Below are positions 5,900-10,911 of a stretch of DNA of 10,911 nucleotides, piece by piece. Every line of letters starts with the position of its first letter. Within the stretch, counting starts at the first letter, position 1. A model generated the notes under the pieces. That model was not told where the DNA came from, did no database searches, and was given only the letters and a program-made list of their open reading frames with translations. The position numbers were made by a program, and so were the translations under genes. The DNA is from an uncultured Bacteroidales bacterium (GTDB lineage: Bacteria > Bacteroidota > Bacteroidia > Bacteroidales > UBA4417): the NCBI GenBank assembly GCA_937965665.1, contig CALCJE010000256.1, positions 1 through 10,911 on the forward strand, written 5' to 3'.

Positions 5900-6843
5900 A
5901 GGTAACCATCGATAATATAGAGGTTGAAGTTGAACCCGGAACTACCATACTGAATGCCGCACGCAAAATCGGCGGAAGCGTGGTGCCGCCTGCTATGTGC
6001 TATTATTCGAAACTGGAAGGTAGCGGTGGCTACTGCCGTTCGTGCCTGGTAAAAATAAGCCAGTCGTCGGCAAAGGATACACGCCCCATGCCAAAACTGG
6101 TACCTTCATGTCGTACTGCCGTTCAGGATGGCATGGTGGTTCTAAACACCACTTCACCCGAGGTGATGGAAAACAGGCGCGCAATCACCGAGTTCCTGCT
6201 GCTGAACCACCCGCTCGATTGCCCTGTATGCGACCAGGCCGGTGAATGTCATCTTCAGGACCTTTCGTACGAACATGGCCTCGAAGAAACCAATACCATT
6301 GAAGAACGCAGAACATTTGAACCTATTGATATCGGCGAACTTATTAAACTGAATATGAATCGCTGTATCTTGTGTTACCGTTGCGTAAAAGTAGCCGACC
6401 AGCTTACCGATAAACGGGTTCACGGAGTTTTGAATCGTGGCGATCATTCCGAAATAAGCACTTATATTTTAAATGCGGTCGACAACGATTTTTCGGGCAA
6501 TATGATTGATGTTTGCCCGGTAGGTGCTTTAACCGATCGTACTTTCAGGTTCAAAAGTCGGGTATGGTTCACCAAACCCATGGATGCACACCGCGACTGC
6601 AATACCTGCAGCGGCAAAACGGTTGTTTGGCTCAAAGGCGAAGAAATCCTGCGCGTTACAGGTCGAAAGGACACTTACGGTGAACTGGAAGAATTTATTT
6701 GCAACGAATGCCGCTTTCATAAAAAGAAAGTCAGTGATTGGGTAATCGAAGGCCCCCGGAACATTAAACGTAATTCGGTAATCTCGCAGAATCACTATCA
6801 AAACCTTAAACCTACCGGTGACGAACCTCAAAAACCGGAATAG
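5887..6843 (+). CDS. nuoG: NADH-quinone oxidoreductase subunit G, short form
   Basis: NuoG (75 kDa subunit, Nqo3 homologue) relays electrons from NuoF to the connecting arm. At 318 residues this is the short form: it keeps the ferredoxin-like and Fe-S domains but lacks the large molybdopterin-oxidoreductase-like domain of E. coli NuoG (about 900 residues). Visible ligands: N1b, C38, C50, C53 and C75; N5, H108, C112, C115 and C121 in HPLDCPVCDQAGEC; N4, C160, C163, C166 and C210. After these, C238 and C241 (DCNTCSGK) and C272 and C275 (FICNECRF) form a CxxC-x30-CxxC pattern where other NuoG proteins have the N7 motif. The ATG at 5887 overlaps nuoF by 13 bp. The tail (305-318) is polar and probably disordered. 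nuoH begins 64 bp later, so no detached C-terminal domain is hidden here. Confidence 0.93.
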   Translation: MSLLKVTIDNIEVEVEPGTTILNAARKIGGSVVPPAMCYYSKLEGSGGYCRSCLVKISQSSAKDTRPMPKLVPSCRTAVQDGMVVLNTTSPEVMENRRAITEFLLLNHPLDCPVCDQAGECHLQDLSYEHGLEETNTIEERRTFEPIDIGELIKLNMNRCILCYRCVKVADQLTDKRVHGVLNRGDHSEISTYILNAVDNDFSGNMIDVCPVGALTDRTFRFKSRVWFTKPMDAHRDCNTCSGKTVVWLKGEEILRVTGRKDTYGELEEFICNECRFHKKKVSDWVIEGPRNIKRNSVISQNHYQNLKPTGDEPQKPE

Positions 6844-6907
6844 CATAAACTGTGGTAATGAATCTTGAAAAACAGCACATTCATCATTAAAATCCTAACA
6901 AGTTCGC

Positions 6908-7939
6908 ATGGATTGGACATTGTACATTTATAAAACCATTTTTCTCTTCATCATTCTGCTGGTTACACTTTTGGTGGCTATGTATTCAACCTATGGTGAA
7001 CGCAAGGTGGCTGCCTTTATGCAGGACCGCCGCGGGCCCAACAGGGCCGGACCTTTCGGGCTGTTGCAACCCCTTGCCGATGGGGTTAAAATGTTTATGA
7101 AGGAAGAAATTATACCCCTTTCGGCTAACCGGATCCTGTTTATCCTTGGGCCTTCCATTGCCATGACCACCGCCTTGCTTACCGGCGTGGTTATTCCCTG
7201 GGGCGGTACCCTTACCATTGGCGGGCGCGAGTTTTCGATGCAGATCGCCGATCTGAATATCGGGATACTCTACGTTTTTGCCATGGTATCCATTGGAGTG
7301 TATGGTATCATGATTGGCGGGTGGGCATCCAATAACAAATATGCCCTTTACGGATCCATTCGGGCTGCCTCGCAGATGATCAGCTACGAACTGGCCATGG
7401 GTTTGTCAATTGTAGCCCTTGTGATAACCACCGGTTCGCTAAGTCTGCACGAAATAGTGCAACAGCAACACGGCATGCACTGGAATATCTTTTACCAGCC
7501 ACTGGGGTTCCTGCTATTTTTAACCTGTGCTTTTGCAGAAACAAACCGCGCCCCGTTCGACCTGCCCGAGTGCGAAACTGAGCTGGTTGGAGGCTACCAT
7601 ACTGAATATAGCTCGATGAAACTGGGATTTTACCTTTTTGCCGAGTATATTAATATGTTCATTTCGTCGGCTGTAATTGCTACACTTTACCTGGGCGGTT
7701 ACAACATGCCGTTTATTCACCAGCTTGGCCTTTCGCCCAATGCGGTAACCCTGCTGGGAACTGCCTTTTTCTTCATGAAAATATTATTCATGATCTTTCT
7801 TTTCATGTGGATACGTTGGACCCTGCCCCGTTTCCGTTACGACCAGCTTATGAACCTGGGATGGAAAGGATTGATACCACTGGCTATTTTCAACATACTG
7901 GCAACCGGAGTTTTTTACTACCTTAACGAATTGTTTTAA
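6908..7939 (+). CDS. nuoH: NADH-quinone oxidoreductase subunit H
   Basis: NuoH (ND1/Nqo8 homologue) anchors the peripheral arm and lines the quinone entry channel. The 343-residue protein has multiple hydrophobic helices, the first at about residues 7-27 and the last at about 321-338. Conserved loops are present: YGERKVAAFMQDRRGPNRAG (29-48), then PFGLLQPLADGVKMFMKE (49-66), which interacts with NuoB and NuoD; FAETNRAPFDLPECETELVG (209-228) followed by GYHTEY, the acidic loop coupling quinone reduction to proton transfer; and WIRWTLPRFRYDQLMNLGWK (301-320). The start at 6908 gives the standard N-terminus; the preceding bases contain no Shine-Dalgarno. nuoI follows after 10 bp. Confidence 0.98.
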   Translation: MDWTLYIYKTIFLFIILLVTLLVAMYSTYGERKVAAFMQDRRGPNRAGPFGLLQPLADGVKMFMKEEIIPLSANRILFILGPSIAMTTALLTGVVIPWGGTLTIGGREFSMQIADLNIGILYVFAMVSIGVYGIMIGGWASNNKYALYGSIRAASQMISYELAMGLSIVALVITTGSLSLHEIVQQQHGMHWNIFYQPLGFLLFLTCAFAETNRAPFDLPECETELVGGYHTEYSSMKLGFYLFAEYINMFISSAVIATLYLGGYNMPFIHQLGLSPNAVTLLGTAFFFMKILFMIFLFMWIRWTLPRFRYDQLMNLGWKGLIPLAIFNILATGVFYYLNELF

Positions 7940-7949
7940 CCGATACACC

Positions 7950-8525
7950 ATGCAAAATTTAACCAACAGGTCGAAAGTGGTTTCGGACAAAAAAATGACT
8001 TTTCTCGAAAAGATATATCTTCCTGCCATCCTGCGTGGCATGTCCATAACCTTGTCGCATTTTTTCCGTAAAAAATCGACCATCAGCTATCCTGAGCAAA
8101 CACGCGAATTCAGCAAGGTATACCGCGGGCAGCATGTGCTGAAACGCGACGAACTGGGCCGCGAACGCTGTACTGCATGTGGTTTGTGCGCCGTAGCCTG
8201 CCCGGCCGAAGCCATAACCATGATATCAGCCGAACGTAAACCCGGTGAAGAACACCTGTACCGCGAGGAAAAGTACGCTGCCGTTTACGAAATCAACATG
8301 CTGCGATGCATATTTTGCGGCGATTGCGAAGATGCCTGCCCCAAAGAAGCCATCTTTCTTACTGACCGTATAGTATCGTCGCAGTATAAAAGGCAACCTT
8401 TTGTTTACGGGAAAGATATCCTTGTAGAGCCTCTTGATCCTGAAAAACGCATCGATATTTCGGCAAGGCAAACAGACGCAGTGCGAAAATTTAAGGAAAA
8501 TAAAAAGTACGCACACAACAAATAG
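7950..8525 (+). CDS. nuoI: NADH-quinone oxidoreductase subunit I (clusters N6a and N6b)
   Basis: NuoI (TYKY/Nqo9 homologue) is a two-cluster ferredoxin that carries electrons from NuoG to cluster N2 in NuoB. The 191-residue protein has two complete CxxCxxCxxxCP motifs: C74, C77, C80 and C84 in CTACGLCAVACPAEAI, and C120, C123, C126 and C130 in CIFCGDCEDACPKEAI. The N-terminal part includes LPAILRGMSITLSHFF (24-39), the amphipathic segment lying on the membrane, and the conserved TISYPEQ (44-50). The C-terminal 20 residues are lysine-rich and poorly conserved. An internal ATG at codon 16 is possible, but the first ATG at 7950, 10 bp after nuoH, fits the operon spacing. Confidence 0.97.
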   Translation: MQNLTNRSKVVSDKKMTFLEKIYLPAILRGMSITLSHFFRKKSTISYPEQTREFSKVYRGQHVLKRDELGRERCTACGLCAVACPAEAITMISAERKPGEEHLYREEKYAAVYEINMLRCIFCGDCEDACPKEAIFLTDRIVSSQYKRQPFVYGKDILVEPLDPEKRIDISARQTDAVRKFKENKKYAHNK

Positions 8526-8559
8526 ACACAGGCTAACTACTACAATAAACTCACAGAAA

Positions 8560-9066
8560 ATGATATTTCTTTTTTTCATGCTTTCGGCCATTATGGTGAT
8601 CAGCGCATTGTTCGTGGTATTTTCAAAAAGCCCGATCAACAATGTAATTTTCCTGATTATCTGCTTTATAGCCATGGCCGGGCATTACATCCTGCTTAAT
8701 GCACAGTTCCTGGCAGTAGTGCACATTATTGTGTACACAGGAGCTATCATGGTTTTGTTCCTGTTTGTAATTATGCTGCTGAACCTGAACAAAGCCATCA
8801 TTCCGCAGAAATCGAGACTCACCCGTATTATGGCTGTAATTACAGGAGGTATCTTTTTCCTGGTATTGCTGGCTGCCACCAGGCAAACTTTCGAAATTCA
8901 TGCACGCTACCCGTTTACCAGTGAAATCGGGCTGGTGGCCAACGTGGGCAAAACCTTATTCCACGAGTTCCTGCTGCCATTCGAATTATCGTCGGTACTG
9001 TTTCTTTCGGCTATGGTTGGCGCTGTGATGTTTGGTAAAAAAGACCATCCGAACGAAGCTGAGTAA
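8560..9066 (+). CDS. nuoJ: NADH-quinone oxidoreductase subunit J
   Basis: NuoJ (ND6/Nqo10 homologue) is a membrane subunit whose third helix takes part in coupling. From the ATG at 8560 the protein is 168 residues with five hydrophobic segments at about 1-21, 27-47, 51-75, 88-108 and 138-158. The hallmark LNAQFLAVVHIIVYTGAIMV (46-65), then LFLFVIML, contains the conserved YTGA segment where the helix has a pi-bulge in solved structures. The same frame is open up to an ATG at 8434, but that would overlap nuoI by 92 bp and add a basic, non-hydrophobic 42-residue leader unlike the family, so 8560 is preferred. The gap to nuoI is 34 bp. Confidence 0.95.
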   Translation: MIFLFFMLSAIMVISALFVVFSKSPINNVIFLIICFIAMAGHYILLNAQFLAVVHIIVYTGAIMVLFLFVIMLLNLNKAIIPQKSRLTRIMAVITGGIFFLVLLAATRQTFEIHARYPFTSEIGLVANVGKTLFHEFLLPFELSSVLFLSAMVGAVMFGKKDHPNEAE

Positions 9067-9081
9067 TGATTTCAGCATTAC
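9063..9081 (+). other. small hairpin overlapping the nuoJ stop codon
   Basis: GTAATG (9063-9068) and CATTAC (9076-9081) are perfect inverse complements around a 7-nt loop. The stem includes the nuoJ TAA stop at 9064-9066. There is no T-tract after it, and the six-base AT-rich stem is weak, so it is not a convincing terminator. It opens the 108-bp J/K gap, which otherwise shows no recognisable feature. Confidence 0.3.
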
Positions 9082-9174
9082 AATAAACTGACATATAAGC
9101 AACTGCATTAAAAAATAAATCCCGGAAGTGTTTTCCAAAACTTTTGACTAAGAAATCAGACATTAAATAAACAG

Positions 9175-9504
9175 ATGAACCAGATAACCTCCGCCATACA
9201 AATAATTCCTTTGGAGTATTACATCGTACTGAGCGTAACACTGTTCAGTATTGGTGTAATGGGCATACTCTTCAGGCGAAATATCATAGCCATTCTGATG
9301 TGCCTCGAACTGATGTTTAATTCGGTGAACCTGTTGCTTACCGCTTTTTCGGCGTATCACTCTGATCCGGCGGGGCAGGTATTCGTGTTTTTCATCATGA
9401 TTGTGGCTGCTGCCGAAGTGGCTGTGGGCCTGTCCATTGTTGTGATGATGAAACGTAATGTTGAATCAGTAGATATTAACCTCTTGAACCGATTGAAATG
9501 GTAG
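9175..9504 (+). CDS. nuoK: NADH-quinone oxidoreductase subunit K
   Basis: NuoK (ND4L/Nqo11 homologue) is a small three-helix membrane subunit in the proton-transfer path between NuoJ and the antiporter-like subunits. The 109-residue length is standard. Two key buried glutamates are visible: E45 in ILMCLELMFNSVNLLL (40-55) and E81 in IVAAAEVAVGLSIVV (76-90), corresponding to E36 and E72 of E. coli NuoK. The helices span about residues 16-34, 36-60 and 68-92. The ATG at 9175 follows an AT-rich stretch without Shine-Dalgarno. Its last 7 bp overlap the start of nuoL, suggesting coupled translation. Confidence 0.97.
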   Translation: MNQITSAIQIIPLEYYIVLSVTLFSIGVMGILFRRNIIAILMCLELMFNSVNLLLTAFSAYHSDPAGQVFVFFIMIVAAAEVAVGLSIVVMMKRNVESVDINLLNRLKW

Positions 9505-10857
9505 CGTCAGTTCCGTTTATAAATTTCGCATGGCTTGTACCTGCCTTACCGTTGCTTGGTTTCCTGGTAACCGGGCTGGCAAATAAGCGATTAAAACACA
9601 ACCAGGCGGGAATTATTGCCAGCAGTATGGTAGCGCTCTCGTTCGTGGTTTCATTGATTTTATTCTTCTCACTCAGGTCATCGGGAATCACCTCGGTAAC
9701 CGTAACCCTGTTCAACTGGATTTCCATCGCCGGCATGCAAATACCTTTTGCCTTACTGATTGATCATTTGTCGCTTACCATGATGCTGATTGTTACCGGG
9801 GTCGGGGCATTGATACACATTTACTCCATTGGGTACATGCACGACGACGAACGGGTAAACTCTTTTTTCGCCCAGATGAACCTGTTCACTTTCAGTATGC
9901 TGCTGCTGGTAATGGGCGCCAACTACCTGGTATTATTTATCGGCTGGGAAGGTGTTGGATTGTGTTCCTACCTGCTAATCGGTTTCTGGTTTAAAAACCC
10001 TGCATACAATTATGCAGCCCGCAAGGCATTTGTAATGAATCGTATCGGCGACCTGGGTTTTATACTCGGCATAATATTGCTTTTTTTTACTTTTAAATCG
10101 GTTACATTCGCCGACATTTTTGCACAGGCTGGTGGTTTCCCAGCCGGAACACCTGTAATAACGCTCATCACCATTCTGCTGCTGGTTGGGGCCGTAGGCA
10201 AAAGTGCACAGATACCGCTTTTTACCTGGCTTCCCGATGCCATGGCAGGACCAACACCTGTGTCGGCACTCATACATGCTGCCACCATGGTTACAGCCGG
10301 CATTTACATGATTGCACGTTCGAGCATACTGTACAACCTGGCTCCTGTTACACTCAATATCATCATCGTTATCGGGCTTGCGACAGCAATTATAGCTGCC
10401 ATCATCGGGCTTAAACAGAATGATATCAAGAAAGTGCTGGCATATTCAACCGTGTCGCAGTTGGGTTATATGTTCCTGGCGCTCGGGCTGGGTGCATACT
10501 CGGCAGGCGTGTTTCATGTTACTACCCATGCCTTTTTTAAAGCACTGTTATTCCTCGGAGCCGGCAGTGTAATACATGCCATGGGTGGCGAACAGGATAT
10601 CCGTAAAATGGGAGGATTACGTAAAAAGATGCCTATAACTTATTTTACTTTTCTGGCAGCCACACTGGCCATAAGCGGAATACCTCCTTTTTCGGGATTT
10701 TTCAGCAAGGACCTTATCTTATCCAAAGCTTTCGAGCACAGCATCATACTTTATGTGCTGGCACTGGGTGGCGCCCTGATTACCTGTTTTTATATGTTCA
10801 GGCTGCTGTACCTGGTGTTTTTTGGCGAACAACGCAGCAGCAAAGCCCATCCGCATG
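9498..10857 (+). CDS. nuoL: NADH-quinone oxidoreductase subunit L, C-terminal part missing
   Basis: NuoL (ND5/Nqo12 homologue) is the distal antiporter-like proton-pumping subunit. I translated it by hand from the ATG at 9498, which overlaps the nuoK stop by 7 bp. About 453 native codons are present of a family length near 600-650, so the last helices and the lateral helix are missing. Conserved proton-path residues are visible: E151 in GWEGVGLCSYLLIGFW, K235 in GAVGKSAQIPLFTWLPDAMA, H260 in PVSALIHAATM, K349 in THAFFKALLFLGAGSVIHAM and K404 in PPFSGFFSKD. They correspond to E144, K229, H254, K342 and K399 of E. coli. The frame stays open to the window end, but bases from 10858 are sequencing adapter, so the apparent final residues after HPHE are artificial. 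Confidence 0.96.
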
Positions 10858-10911
10858 AGATCGGAAGAGCCACGTCTGAACTCCAGTCACTTAGGCATCT
10901 CGTATGCCGTC
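10858..10911 (+). other. Illumina TruSeq adapter and index sequence (artefact)
   Basis: The last 54 bases match the indexed TruSeq adapter in order: AGATCGGAAGAGC (10858-10870), CACGTCTGAACTCCAGTCAC (10871-10890), the 6-base index TTAGGC (10891-10896, the sequence of TruSeq index 3), then ATCTCGTATGCCGTC (10897-10911). The only difference from the known adapter is one missing A between 10870 and 10871. The first two bases could also belong to the native nuoL Glu codon. This is library read-through kept in the assembly, not genomic DNA. Confidence 0.98.

Noticed and set aside
6844..6907. Frameshift or broken C-terminal remainder of NuoG after 6843
   Set aside because: Only 64 bp separate nuoG from nuoH, so there is no room for a lost domain; the short form is genuine.
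8434..8559. Extended nuoJ start at 8434
   Set aside because: It would overlap nuoI by 92 bp and add a basic 42-residue leader not seen in the family; the ATG at 8560 gives a standard NuoJ N-terminus.

Overview
The window is a piece of a Bacteroidota-like chromosome, most likely an assembled metagenomic or draft contig. It carries most of a respiratory complex I (NADH:quinone oxidoreductase) operon. Support for Bacteroidota: the ExbB fragment has the extra N-terminal membrane helix common in that phylum, NuoG is the short form, there are no clear Shine-Dalgarno sequences ahead of the genes (leaders are AT- or A-rich), and a TTTG/TAnnTTTG-like promoter is visible. NuoC and NuoD are separate and NuoE, NuoF and NuoG are all present. 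This differs from the 11-subunit, fused-NuoCD complex I of Bacteroides and suggests a lineage outside that genus. I cannot name the genus.

Layout. Positions 1-548 (minus strand) hold the N-terminal two thirds of an ExbB/TolQ/MotA-type proton channel, cut by the left edge. Positions 549-997 are a divergent intergenic region with a candidate exbB promoter, a repeat element built around a GC-rich palindrome, and a tight 9-bp direct repeat just before nuoA. From 998 to the right end, twelve genes run on the plus strand in canonical order: nuoA, B, C, D, E, F, G, H, I, J, K and the first about 454 codons of nuoL. Spacing is tight (overlaps at F/G and K/L, 2-24 bp at E/F, H/I and A/B), with wider gaps at B/C (81 bp), C/D (147 bp), D/E (139 bp), G/H (64 bp) and J/K (108 bp). 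The D/E gap holds a second, inverted copy of the repeat element.

How it works together. NuoE, F and G form the NADH-oxidising input module (FMN, N1a, N3, N1b, N4, N5). NuoB, C, D and I form the connecting arm that passes electrons through N6a, N6b and N2 to quinone. NuoA, H, J, K and L are membrane subunits, with L a proton-pumping antiporter-like subunit. nuoM and nuoN are expected beyond the right edge. All Fe-S ligand cysteines expected for N1a, N1b, N2, N3, N4, N5 and the two NuoI clusters are visible, so the complex looks functional.

The last 54 bases (10858-10911) are not biological. They match the Illumina TruSeq adapter with index TTAGGC, so the contig end is adapter read-through and nuoL is truncated artificially. 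I found no novel multi-gene system. The more interesting biological points are the short NuoG with a rearranged cysteine quartet at the old N7 site, the pair of palindromic repeats, and an unusual NuoD C-terminus next to one of them.
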